A stretch of DNA of 64,000 nucleotides from Akkermansiaceae bacterium (GTDB lineage Bacteria; Verrucomicrobiota; Verrucomicrobiia; Verrucomicrobiales; Akkermansiaceae): NCBI GenBank assembly GCA_905182405.1, contig CAJJBQ010000001.1, forward strand, positions 434,001 through 498,000. The letters are read 5' to 3'. Positions within the stretch are counted from its first letter, which is position 1, and the number at the start of each line of letters is the position of its first letter. The position numbers were made by a program, and so were the translations under genes. Below the pieces are notes generated by a model. The model was not told where the DNA came from, did no database searches, and was given only the letters and a program-made list of their open reading frames with translations. Below, piece after piece: positions 34,979 to 43,881 of this stretch.

Positions 34979-35058
34979 TGACTGCTAGGAATTTGCTTTT
35001 AGTGGGAGGGCTTTGAAGCCGCCTTTGGACCGGAGGGAATGGGGGCGAAAGGGGGTTG
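34979..35058 (+). repeat. 80-bp dispersed repeat, copy F
   Basis: Full length and one base different from copy E. It is in the same orientation and 1,345 bp away, so the two frame the cassette-like pair of small genes. Its right end adjoins the IS91-type transposase remnant. Confidence 0.92.
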
Positions 35059-35089
35059 CGGGGGAAAAGAGGGGCGGAGACAGTGGGCG

Positions 35090-35262
35090 GGTGAGATGAA
35101 TGATGCGTTGATGTCGCTTCGCTCCGGTTCCCAGAGGCCGTGGTAGCGGACGCGGCGCTGGTGGCAGAAGTGGCGGCCCTTGCAGGTGAAGGTGAGGAGG
35201 CGTTCGTGGCCACAATCCGTGCACTGGAGTCGGGTGAAGCCCGGTGCCATCGATAGCGACAA
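35090..35262 (-). pseudogene. IS91-family transposase, N-terminal zinc-binding fragment
   Basis: The minus-strand text FTRLQCTDCGHERLLTFTCK, then GRHFCHQRRVRYHG, matches the zinc-binding head of IS91-type Y2 transposases (C-x2-CGHE...FxCKxRxFCPSCxxRR). The PSC before the final HQRR is missing, so the finger is damaged. The catalytic Y2 part is absent; the frame runs on into repeat copy F and stops there. It is a short relic with no ends recognisable. Confidence 0.72.
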
Positions 35263-35297
35263 TCAAGAACTCATCAGCATCTTAACAACCGAGAACA

Positions 35298-38200
35298 TCA
35301 GCTCTTTGAGATCGACTCGTCGAGGTTAAGGATGAGGGAGGCCACGGCGGCATAGGCCGCGAGTTGTGCCGGGTCGAGATCAGGGTCCGCTTTGAGGGCT
35401 CCGCCACCGGCGAGGTAGGCTTTGGCGCGGGGCAGGTCTTTTTCGAACTCGCCTAAGCGGTCCTCGAATTCGGCGACGAGGATCGCCAACTCGGACGCGT
35501 TTGCGGTGCGCGAAGTTGAGAGGCGAAAGGCGTAGGCGAGTCTTGATTCGATCGATTCGCCGCCCTCCTTCATCGCCCGCGTGCCCAAGGCGCGCGCGGC
35601 TTCGACGAATTGCGGGTCATTGAGCAAGACCAAGGCCTGAAGCGGGGTGTTGGTGAGTTCGCGGCGCGTGCGGCATGAGACGCGTCCGTCCGCTCCCAGG
35701 ATTCTCATGTTGGCAGCGGGAATCTGGCGTTTCCAGTAGGTGTAGAGGCTGCGCCGGTAGAGGTCGTCTCCCGATCCCTGTTTGAACGAAGCGTTCGACG
35801 AGCCGATTGCGTTTCTGCCGAACAAAGCCGCCGGTTGGTAGGGTTGAACGCCGGGGCCGCCGCGCTTTTCGACTAAGAGTCCGCTCACCGCGAGCACGTG
35901 GTCGCGAACCGATTCCGCTGCGAGGCGCTGGCGCGGGGCGTGCGAGAGGAGGAGGTTGTTGGGGTCGTTTTCGAGGATCAGCGATGATTGCGCGCTCGAT
36001 TGCTGGTAGCTTGCCGAGGTAACCATCATTCGAATCAGGTGCTTCACGTCCCAGCCCGACTTGACGAATTCGACTGCGAGGGAGTCGAGGAGCGCCTGGT
36101 GGCTCGGCCGGTCTCCTTGCGTGCCGAAATCTTCTGAAGTCACCACAATGCCGGCCCCGAAGATCATCTGCCAATAGCGGTTCACCGCGACGCGCGCGGT
36201 GAGCGGGTTGTTCGGATCGATGATCCAGCGCGCTAGACCGAGACGGTTCTTCGGCAGCTCGGCAGAGAATTCCATGATGCTTCCTGGAGCCGAAGTCTCG
36301 ACCGCGTCGCCCGGTTTGTCATACTCGCCGCGCATTAAAATATGATTCGCTCGCGCCTCAGGCTCCACGGCGGCGATCATGGTAATCACGGCCTGTTTTT
36401 CGATTGTGGCCTTTTCCTTATTCAGTTCTTCCAACTGTTTGCGTTTCCCGGCGAAACCGGGCCAAGTGCTGCGGAAGTGGACCAAGCGTTTGTTGCGATC
36501 CTTCGGCAATGCCGCGCGGCCCGCGGCTGTTTCGTCCGCGGTCAGTTGCAGCTCGAAGGGGTCTCCGGCGACGGTGAACTTTAAAGTTTCACCAGCGGCG
36601 AGGTCGGCTGATCTTTCAAGAGCGACGATTTGCGGTTCTTTTCCGATCTTCAGCTTGGTGGCCGCTTTGAGTTTGAGTTCGCGTGTCTTACCGTCTTTTT
36701 CGATGACCTCGAGTCGAAGCGATTCAACAAAGGCGGGATTGGCGCTGGTTAGCCGTAGCGAAGCGATTTTACCCGCTGTGGGAGCGACTCCTAATTCGTA
36801 ATCTTTCTTCTCCGATTGCGGTTTCGGCGCATCGGGGTTGAGGACGAATTCGCTCTTGAAAGGCGCATCGTCGACCTTGCGGGTGGCGATGACTTTACGA
36901 TCCTGATCGAGGATATTTACTGTCACGTTGTCGAGTCGCTCGGGGCAGCAATCGTTGCGGTTGTAAACCACGATGTGGTCGATCGAATTGACCGCGCCGA
37001 GGTCGATTTCCCACCATGGATCCGTCTCCTCGAGGGTGCAGGCACAGGAGGCGAAGGTGCCATCATTGGTGCCGTCGATGGCCATGCTTGCAGCGGAGCC
37101 AGGGCCGTAGTTACTCGACTGCTTCGCGGTCCCGGCGCGCGCGATGTTTTTTTCCGCGGAGAAGATTTCGACTTCCGAGATCGTGATGAATCCGCTGTGT
37201 CCCTTTGCGGTTTCGATCCGCACGAAGCGTCCTGAAACTTTCGATGGCGTTGTGGGCTGGGGCGGTTTGGCACTGTCTTTTACTTGGGCGTTGTTGGAGA
37301 CAACTCGCGGCGATTCCCAATCGATTGGTTTTGCCAGCCCCGCGAGCCAGCTTTCGAAATCTTGGCTCAACTGCGGGGGAATCTCGTCCAAGGTTTTCTC
37401 GATCGATTTGATTCCCAGATTGATTTTTGCAAGGCGTTGCTCGTGTTCCGGCGGCAAGATCTTCAAAGTCGGCTCGGTTGACCCTTTGGTGTTGCCCTTG
37501 CCGACGAGGCTGTTGAAGAACCCGCCCATCTGGTAATATTCTCGCTGCGTCATCGGGTCGAATTTATGATCATGACACTGCGCACATTCCATGGTGAGTC
37601 CGAGGAATGCGGTCGAGGTCGTGTTGATGCGATCGATGAGGTATTTGATGCGGTAGTCCTCGTCGATGATGCCGCCCTCGTTGGAGGTCGGGTTGTTGCG
37701 CAGGAAGCCGGTGGCGATTTTCTGTTCCTGGCTCGCTTCTGGAAGGAGGTCGCCGGCCAGTTGCCACGTGATAAAATCGTTGTAGGGCAGGTTTTGGTTG
37801 AAGGCGGAAACCACCCAGTCGCGCCACGGGTAGATGCTGCGTGGGTGATCCTCGAAGAGACCATCGGTATCGCCGTAGCGGGCCACGTCCAACCACTCCA
37901 GGGCGAGTCGCTCGCCGAAGGCGGGTGATGCGAGTAGTTGATCGACGACGCGCGCGACCGCGTCTTCAGATTTATCGGCGAGGAAGGCGTCGAGTTGTGT
38001 GATGCTCGGAGGGAGGCCAGTCAGATCGAAATGGAGGCGTCGTAACAGGTGGGCTTTGTCCGCAGGTGCTGCCGGTTTCAGATTTTGCGTTTCCAGTTTC
38101 GTTAAGATGAAGGGGTCGATCAGATTGCGCGGCCAGATGTTATTGTTGACGGCGGGCGGAGTTGCTTTTTGCGGAGGGATGAAAGCCCAGTGCCGCTGCC

Positions 38201-38558
38201 ACTCGGCTCCGTCGGCGATCCATTCTTCGATCAGGGCGATCTCTTTTTTCGAGACCGTGATTTTTGATTCGGGAGGCGGCATCACCTCGTCCGGATCGTG
38301 GCTCTTTAGGCGTTGAATAATCGCGCTGTTTTCCGGTTTACCCGGGACGATGGGGAAGACCCCGCTGTCGCTAAGTTGTGCTTTCGCGAATTGCTCCTGG
38401 TCGAGGCGCAGGTCTGCTTTGCGCGCCGCGGAGTCCGGTCCGTGGCAGGCGAAACAGCGGTCGGCCAAGATTGGGCGGATTTCGTCGTTGAACGATGCTG
38501 CATGAGTGCTCGCGGTGACGAGCGACAGGACAAATAAGAGTGAGGTTGGGCGTTTCAT
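35298..38558 (-). CDS. DUF1549/DUF1553 secreted cytochrome-like protein (PSCyt1) with discoidin domain
   Basis: 1,086 residues. ATG 38558 is chosen because it follows the DUF1501 stop by 2 bp and starts a signal peptide (KRPTSLLFVLSLVTASTHAA). RCFACHGPDSAARKADLRLD is the PSCyt1 haem-type motif. DUF1549 (LLRRLHFDLTGLPPSITQLD; WLDVARYGDTDGL) and DUF1553 (RLGLARWIIDPNNPLTARVA; NRYWQMIFG) are clear. Between them, around residues 470-610, is an F5/8-type-C carbohydrate-binding domain (FVRIETAKGHSGFITISEVE; WWEIDLGAVNSIDHIVVYNR). A glycan-binding insert in this family suggests action on polysaccharides outside the cytoplasm. It forms an operon with the DUF1501 gene. Confidence 0.93.
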   Translation of the reverse strand: MKRPTSLLFVLSLVTASTHAASFNDEIRPILADRCFACHGPDSAARKADLRLDQEQFAKAQLSDSGVFPIVPGKPENSAIIQRLKSHDPDEVMPPPESKITVSKKEIALIEEWIADGAEWQRHWAFIPPQKATPPAVNNNIWPRNLIDPFILTKLETQNLKPAAPADKAHLLRRLHFDLTGLPPSITQLDAFLADKSEDAVARVVDQLLASPAFGERLALEWLDVARYGDTDGLFEDHPRSIYPWRDWVVSAFNQNLPYNDFITWQLAGDLLPEASQEQKIATGFLRNNPTSNEGGIIDEDYRIKYLIDRINTTSTAFLGLTMECAQCHDHKFDPMTQREYYQMGGFFNSLVGKGNTKGSTEPTLKILPPEHEQRLAKINLGIKSIEKTLDEIPPQLSQDFESWLAGLAKPIDWESPRVVSNNAQVKDSAKPPQPTTPSKVSGRFVRIETAKGHSGFITISEVEIFSAEKNIARAGTAKQSSNYGPGSAASMAIDGTNDGTFASCACTLEETDPWWEIDLGAVNSIDHIVVYNRNDCCPERLDNVTVNILDQDRKVIATRKVDDAPFKSEFVLNPDAPKPQSEKKDYELGVAPTAGKIASLRLTSANPAFVESLRLEVIEKDGKTRELKLKAATKLKIGKEPQIVALERSADLAAGETLKFTVAGDPFELQLTADETAAGRAALPKDRNKRLVHFRSTWPGFAGKRKQLEELNKEKATIEKQAVITMIAAVEPEARANHILMRGEYDKPGDAVETSAPGSIMEFSAELPKNRLGLARWIIDPNNPLTARVAVNRYWQMIFGAGIVVTSEDFGTQGDRPSHQALLDSLAVEFVKSGWDVKHLIRMMVTSASYQQSSAQSSLILENDPNNLLLSHAPRQRLAAESVRDHVLAVSGLLVEKRGGPGVQPYQPAALFGRNAIGSSNASFKQGSGDDLYRRSLYTYWKRQIPAANMRILGADGRVSCRTRRELTNTPLQALVLLNDPQFVEAARALGTRAMKEGGESIESRLAYAFRLSTSRTANASELAILVAEFEDRLGEFEKDLPRAKAYLAGGGALKADPDLDPAQLAAYAAVASLILNLDESISKS

Positions 38559-38560
38559 CA

Positions 38561-40045
38561 CTATGCGAGGATCGGTTTGATGACCTTGCCGTGGACATCG
38601 GTGAGTCTGAAACGGCGTCCCTGGTGTTTGTAGGTCAGTCGCTCGTGATCGATCCCCATCAGGTGCATCACGGTCGCCTGGAAATCGTGCACGTGGACCG
38701 GATCTTTGGCGATGTTGTAGCCAAAATCGTCGGATTCGCCGTAGCTGATACCGGGTTTGATGCCGCCGCCCGCCATCCAGTAAGTGAAACATCGCGGGTG
38801 GTGATCGCGCCCGTTGGCGGCCTTGCCCGCTCCGCCCTGCGAGTAGGTGGTGCGGCCAAACTCGCCCCCCCACACGACGAGCGTGTCATCGAGCATGCCG
38901 CGCTGTTTGAGATCAGAGACCAAGGCGGCGCAGGCTTGGTCGGTGTCGTTGCATTGCTTCGGCAGCGCTCCGATGAGATCACCGTGCTGGTCCCAGCCGC
39001 GGTGGTAGAGCTGAACAAAGCGCACCCCGCGTTCGGCGAGGCGGCGTGCGAGCAAGCAGTTCGCGGCGAACTTGCCGGGCGTCTGGCATTCAGGGCCGTA
39101 GAGATCGAGGATCGACTTCGGTTCGTTGCTGATATCGGTCGCCTCGGGGACCGACATCTGCATGCGGAATGACATTTCGTATTGCGCGATGCGCGTGGCG
39201 ATCTCGGGATCGCCGAAGGCTTCGAGCTGCATTTGGTTGAGCGCCCCGATGCGCCCGATCATGCGCTTACGGCTCTCGACGGTCTCGCCGGGTTGGCTGT
39301 TGAGATAAAGCACTGGTGTCTTGCCGCCGCGGAACTGCACGCCCTGGTGCACGCTCGGCAGGAACCCGCTGCTCCAAAGTTTGGTATAGACCGGCTGACT
39401 GCCGGGCCGGCCGGTGCCATTTGAAATTAAGACGCAGAAGTCGGGCAGGTTGCTGTTTTCGGTGCCGAGCCCGTAGCTCATCCACGATCCCATGCTCGGG
39501 CGGCCTGGTTGTTGATTACCGGTTTGGAAGAAGGTCACACCGGGATCGTGGTTGATCGCTTCGGTGTGCATCGATTTAACAAAAGAAAGATCGTCCGCGA
39601 TCTTCGCGGTGTGCGGCAGGAGTTCACTGATCCAAGCCTCGCTCTGGCCATGTTGAGCAAACTTGAAGTTCGAACGCGCGATTGGAAACGAACTCTGCCC
39701 GGAAGTCATCCCGGTGAGACGTTGCGTCTTCTCGATGAATCCGTCCTTGCTCCAGGTCTTCGATTTCGAGTCGTATTTTTTAAAGAGTTCCTGGCCGTGG
39801 AACTCGTCGAGCTTCGGTTTGTAGTCGAAGATGTCCTGCTGCGACGGTGCCCCGTTCATGAACAGGAAGATGACTCGCTTCGCCTTCGGCGCGAAGTTGG
39901 TGCCACGACGAGCGAGGTCGGCCGCGAAGGCTTTCGGTCCCAACATCGAGCCCAGGGCGAGCGAGCCGATCCCGGTTGAGCCAGCACTAAGCAGATGGCG
40001 GCGCGTGATAGCGTGTTTGTAGGTATCGAGGATCTGATCGTTCAT
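38561..40045 (-). CDS. DUF1501 protein with Tat-like leader
   Basis: 494 residues. TRRHLLSAGSTGIGSLALGS is a twin-arginine-type leader. The DUF1501 hallmarks follow: AKRVIFLFMNGAPSQQDIFD near 60, GRPSMGSWMSYGLGTENSNL, the Asp/His-bearing VVWGGEFGRTTYSQGGAGKA, and GRDHHPRCFTYWMAGGGIKP. The fold belongs to the alkaline-phosphatase/sulfatase superfamily, and the activity is unknown. Such genes are almost always next to DUF1549/DUF1553 genes, as here (2 bp spacing), which indicates one exported system. Confidence 0.94.
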   Translation of the reverse strand: MNDQILDTYKHAITRRHLLSAGSTGIGSLALGSMLGPKAFAADLARRGTNFAPKAKRVIFLFMNGAPSQQDIFDYKPKLDEFHGQELFKKYDSKSKTWSKDGFIEKTQRLTGMTSGQSSFPIARSNFKFAQHGQSEAWISELLPHTAKIADDLSFVKSMHTEAINHDPGVTFFQTGNQQPGRPSMGSWMSYGLGTENSNLPDFCVLISNGTGRPGSQPVYTKLWSSGFLPSVHQGVQFRGGKTPVLYLNSQPGETVESRKRMIGRIGALNQMQLEAFGDPEIATRIAQYEMSFRMQMSVPEATDISNEPKSILDLYGPECQTPGKFAANCLLARRLAERGVRFVQLYHRGWDQHGDLIGALPKQCNDTDQACAALVSDLKQRGMLDDTLVVWGGEFGRTTYSQGGAGKAANGRDHHPRCFTYWMAGGGIKPGISYGESDDFGYNIAKDPVHVHDFQATVMHLMGIDHERLTYKHQGRRFRLTDVHGKVIKPILA

Positions 40046-40070
40046 GACTTTTACTAATATTTCTACGACA

Positions 40071-40445
40071 TTATTCCTGCGCTATACGGAAGAAGAGAGG
40101 ACTGTTCGCAGGGTCGACGCCGAAGGCTGTGACCGTCGTGGTCGCTCCCTGGGAATCGATGGCATCGGCGAGTTCTTCCCAATTCACGAGATCGGATGAG
40201 GCTTCGAGAAGATAGCTGAACCTCGGGGCTGATACCCCCGGTTTTCCGCTCAAGCTCGGTGATCACCAGTGGACCGGGAGGAGATTTGACGACTACCGAA
40301 TTGGGAGAGTCGAAGAGTTGCTGAATCTGCAGTTCGTCGAAGGAGAGGCGGAACAAAAGTCCATCGACCGCCTTTTCGGAAAGGGGAATGGCAAGCACGG
40401 GGCGGGCGACATCATCGCTCACGATTTCGAGATCGGTCCATCGCC
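40071..40445 (-). pseudogene. 3' end of a frameshifted secreted protein with 'DLVNW...FFRI' tail
   Basis: The tail YLLEASSDLVNWEELADAID ... NSPLFFRIAQE ends at 40071 and is the recurrent C-terminal module of this window. Upstream the same protein appears to continue in another frame (RWTDLEIVSDDVARPVLAIP; SPPGPLVITELE), with the shift near 40235-40250. Stops appear in all frames before about 40450, so no intact start exists. The module itself is undamaged. It lies upstream of the DUF1501 operon on the same strand. Confidence 0.55.
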
Positions 40446-40687
40446 ATTGTTACCGAGTGAAACGCCGCCGCCGGAGGACCCCGCGCCGAGAGTCGAGAGA
40501 GTGGCGGTGCCGATGCTGTCGTTGGGCTCGGTTTGCACGATTGCCGATTTGCGAGAAGGCGGGACCAGCGAAGGTCAGACAAGTGTCGAGGAGTCGGTGG
40601 GATTTCATGACAAGGAAGCGAAGAGGAAACTTTCTCTGTCTTGATACGGTAGATCTTATCCCGATTCTATCTTTTGGCGTAAATTAA

Positions 40688-40723
40688 AAAGCGGCGACCC
40701 ACACGTGTGGGTCGCCGCTTTTG
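40688..40723. terminator. Bidirectional intrinsic terminator (36-bp perfect palindrome)
   Basis: aaaagcggcgacccacac is followed at once by its exact inverse complement. This gives an 18-bp arm pair (GC-rich core cggcgacccacac) flanked by A- and T-runs. It sits 28 bp after the stop of the metalloprotease gene (40751) and would terminate transcription from either side. Confidence 0.9.
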
Positions 40724-40750
40724 AGTGACGGGTTGGTGCTACGAGGGCTG

Positions 40751-43555
40751 CTACTTCTGGATCACGTAGCGTGCCTCGAGTGCCTTGGTAATGCGCTTGG
40801 CGGACTCTGACAGGTGGGCCTTGGTGTAGGCGTCGAGACCTTCCTTATTCATGGCGACTTCGAGCTTGTTCTTAACCTCGGTGAGCTTGAGCGATGCCAG
40901 ATCTGAGACGGGTTTCTGAGCGGGCGAGGTGCTAGTCTTTCCATTGGTCAAGCCCATGAGGCGGTCAAGATACTCACGCTGCAGGTTTCGCTGGAAGCTG
41001 GAGATCAGCGGCTGGCGGGCGGTGTATTTTTTACCTGCTTCGGCTTTATCAAGCGAGGACCACACTGCTTTATCGACGGTATCGAGCACCTCGGGGAGGG
41101 TGAGCGCATCCTGATCGGAGGGCACGCGGAACTCGTTATCGTAGATGCGGCCGAGGGTGGTTGGGTTGAGGATGTAGGTCATCGCGGATGCTTGTAGACC
41201 GAGCACCTTGTCATGCACCGGCCATGCGGGATCGATCGCCGCGGTGTCGTCATCCCACCACTTGTCGATGGTCATGTGCTTGAGCAACTCAGATGTCAGG
41301 CCGTAGGATTCGTCACGGAACGAGTTCTCAATGACGAACTTGAGTGCCCGGCGCTGTTTGTCGGCGGGGACGACCTCGATGGGCGGTTTTCCGTTCGGAT
41401 CGCCTTTGCGGTGGCGATAGACGTGTGCGCCGCCGAGCCAGTTGGCCATCATGCTGACGACTCGTGCCTGGCTGGAGACGGTAAGCAGGTAACCGCGTCG
41501 GGCACGCGACCAGCTCTGGCCGTCTTTGACGAACTTATCCAGGAGTTCGCTGCGATGCTTGCGCACGATTTGCATCATCTCGTTGCTGTAGTCGAGCGGG
41601 TCGGCGGAGAAGTCGTAGCGGCGGGCGAGCGGATCTGATCCGCCCGTGTCCTCGTCCGTGGCGTATTGTAAGAGCGGGTCGGCAACCTTGGCCAGGATGG
41701 GCTTCAGATCTTTCTCGAAGCTGTAGCCATATTCGATGGCCCAATCATCGTAGGGGCCGACGCTGATCATGCCGTAGTCGCCCTGTTTTTCGCCCTCGCC
41801 GGCGAGAATCATATTCACCGGAATGTAGTCCATCACCGAGGAGGCGAGTGGCTTTTTCCCTATGACTTCGTCGCTGTTAATTTGCTTCAGGGTGTAGATT
41901 GACGAGCCTTTGAAGTTGTGGCGCAGGCCGATGGTGTGCCCGACCTCGTGGACGGTCAGATCGGCGAGCAGTGGCCCGATGAATCTCTCCGGGATCCCGT
42001 CGATGATCTGCTCGTCGTTCTTTTCATCACCGGCGGCTTCTTTGTCAGCGGCCTGGATGTCGAGTATCATGCGCATGGTGGCGATGCCGTGGGTTTTGCA
42101 GTTGGCAGCTTGGCAGAGGCCGTTGCGCTGGCTCTGTCGACCACGCAGGCCATCGAGAATGTGTTCGCCCAGAAGTCGGTTTTCGGCGTCGCCGTGCTGC
42201 ATCAGCGGATGGGCTGGATCAGCGGCGGTGGCGGCCAGCTCAGCGCGTATTCTGGTGCGTTCTCGCGGTGCCGCAAGCAGGACACGTGGGTCCCAGTCCG
42301 GGTTTTCTGCGAGCCACGCCATGGTCTCCGGGGCCATGCCCTCGGTGGCGATCTTTGGTAACAGATCGTTGTATTGCGTCCACCAGTGGCGGATCCAGCC
42401 GTCGGTCAGGATGATGTCGGCGTCTAAGATCTGGCCGGTCTCCGGATGGACGCGGCTCGGTCCGATCGCGGTGCCGGCACCGTTACTGAGCCAGCGGACG
42501 AAGTTGTAGCGCACGTCTTCAGGGTCGAGGTCCATGTAACTCTTCGAGGTGGCATCTTGCTGGCGAACTTCGATCGCTCCGAGGATACCGATCTTCTCGA
42601 AGGCCTCGTTCCACATCAGGATCCCTTGCCGCACCCAGCGGCGATATCGGATGGGGGTGGTGTGTTCGATGTAGAAAACGATGGGTTCCTTCGGCGGGCT
42701 TAGCTTCAGGGACGGGTCGGCCTTTTTCAGGTTCCAACGGTTGATGTATCGCACGCGCGTTTCGTTCTCGGTGAACTTGCCGAAGTCGACATAGGACGTG
42801 GTGAAGTAGCCGACGCGCTCGTCAGCGACGCGTGGTTCGTAGACCTTTGGATCTGCGGAAGGCAACAGACTGATCGAGTAGTGGAGGGTGCGTAGCTGGC
42901 CATCTTTCATCGGCACTTCAATGCCAACCTCGACGTTACTTGGGAACGCCTTTGCAGTGACGACGCGGTGCAGTTTCGAGTTCAGACCGGCAACGCGGCT
43001 CCCGAAAAACTTGCTCGCCTGGCCCACAAGGAGCGCATCTAGGTCGATGATCGGGCCACCTTTGGGCGCCATCGCGACGATGGGCACGTCGAGGAGAACC
43101 TTGTCGGTGAACAGTCGATTGACCGAGGACTTGCTCTGCGGGTCGCCGGATGACTTAATCTCGAGGTTCGGCTCCACGAGGGCGATCCGCTTGTCGTATT
43201 GGCGCCAGTAGAACACGCCATCGCCTGCCTGCAGGCCGGCGTAATTGTCTCCACTGGCGACGGTGAGCGCGATGAAGTGCCGCTGTTTGGCGAAGTTCTT
43301 CGGGAGTTCTGCGAGGAGTTGCCCGTCTTTCTTTCGATGCCACAGGGTGTAGAAACTTTTGGCACCGTCGCTGGTCGATACGATTTTCTCGTAGCCCTTA
43401 AGAACTTCGGTATGCGAAGGGAAGTCAGGTTTTACGGCGGGGTTGCCTCCGGGCCTTGGCGGCCCTTGCTGCACGGGTGTTTGAGCAATCGCTGTCGAAG
43501 CGAGTGCCAATGCCAGGACGGAGCCAGCGATCAGGGTTTTGATGTGGGTTTTCAT
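40751..43555 (-). CDS. Secreted zinc-dependent metalloprotease (DUF5117/DUF4953 type)
   Basis: 934 residues with a clear signal peptide (KTLIAGSVLALALASTAIAQ). The N-terminal half fits the DUF5118/DUF5117 region (YEKIVSTSDGAKSFYTLWHR; FIALTVASGDNYAGLQAGDG). The metzincin zinc motif is LTVHEVGHTIGLRHNFKGS near residue 535 (HExxHxxGxxH), followed by a Met-turn-like SVMDYIPVN. C-terminal helices follow. Related Bacteroidota and Verrucomicrobiota proteins are large secreted or periplasmic peptidases. It is a single-gene unit ending in a strong terminator. Confidence 0.92.
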   Translation of the reverse strand: MKTHIKTLIAGSVLALALASTAIAQTPVQQGPPRPGGNPAVKPDFPSHTEVLKGYEKIVSTSDGAKSFYTLWHRKKDGQLLAELPKNFAKQRHFIALTVASGDNYAGLQAGDGVFYWRQYDKRIALVEPNLEIKSSGDPQSKSSVNRLFTDKVLLDVPIVAMAPKGGPIIDLDALLVGQASKFFGSRVAGLNSKLHRVVTAKAFPSNVEVGIEVPMKDGQLRTLHYSISLLPSADPKVYEPRVADERVGYFTTSYVDFGKFTENETRVRYINRWNLKKADPSLKLSPPKEPIVFYIEHTTPIRYRRWVRQGILMWNEAFEKIGILGAIEVRQQDATSKSYMDLDPEDVRYNFVRWLSNGAGTAIGPSRVHPETGQILDADIILTDGWIRHWWTQYNDLLPKIATEGMAPETMAWLAENPDWDPRVLLAAPRERTRIRAELAATAADPAHPLMQHGDAENRLLGEHILDGLRGRQSQRNGLCQAANCKTHGIATMRMILDIQAADKEAAGDEKNDEQIIDGIPERFIGPLLADLTVHEVGHTIGLRHNFKGSSIYTLKQINSDEVIGKKPLASSVMDYIPVNMILAGEGEKQGDYGMISVGPYDDWAIEYGYSFEKDLKPILAKVADPLLQYATDEDTGGSDPLARRYDFSADPLDYSNEMMQIVRKHRSELLDKFVKDGQSWSRARRGYLLTVSSQARVVSMMANWLGGAHVYRHRKGDPNGKPPIEVVPADKQRRALKFVIENSFRDESYGLTSELLKHMTIDKWWDDDTAAIDPAWPVHDKVLGLQASAMTYILNPTTLGRIYDNEFRVPSDQDALTLPEVLDTVDKAVWSSLDKAEAGKKYTARQPLISSFQRNLQREYLDRLMGLTNGKTSTSPAQKPVSDLASLKLTEVKNKLEVAMNKEGLDAYTKAHLSESAKRITKALEARYVIQK

Positions 43556-43881
43556 ATGGAATTAACAATTACGCGTTCTTAAATAGTTGGGAGTTCACCT
43601 TTTGAGGATCGGTATGGCGACGGCCTAGAGGCCGGGGTTGGAGAGAGTAGCGGGGAAGGATCTTAACTCCATCTCACTCTAAATACCTTGAGAGGGTGTT
43701 AGCGAATGCGGGTTGCCTCCGTCAAGCTCGAAGCCGCGAACTGGAGCCGGAAATGGTGTAAGGTGGGTTTTAGAGTATTTTTGTATGCGGGCAAATTTCT
43801 TATCGGTATCCATTTTGTGGCTGCCAGGCCAGAGAGCCTTTCTCTCCGAAAAGGATTTTTCTTCTGTCATCATTTCACGAT
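43556..43881. other. Intergenic region, no gene recognised
   Basis: 326 bases between the start of the metalloprotease gene and the stop of the alkaline-phosphatase gene, both on the minus strand. It presumably carries the metalloprotease promoter. I see no hairpin, repeat copy or convincing open frame. Confidence 0.5.
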
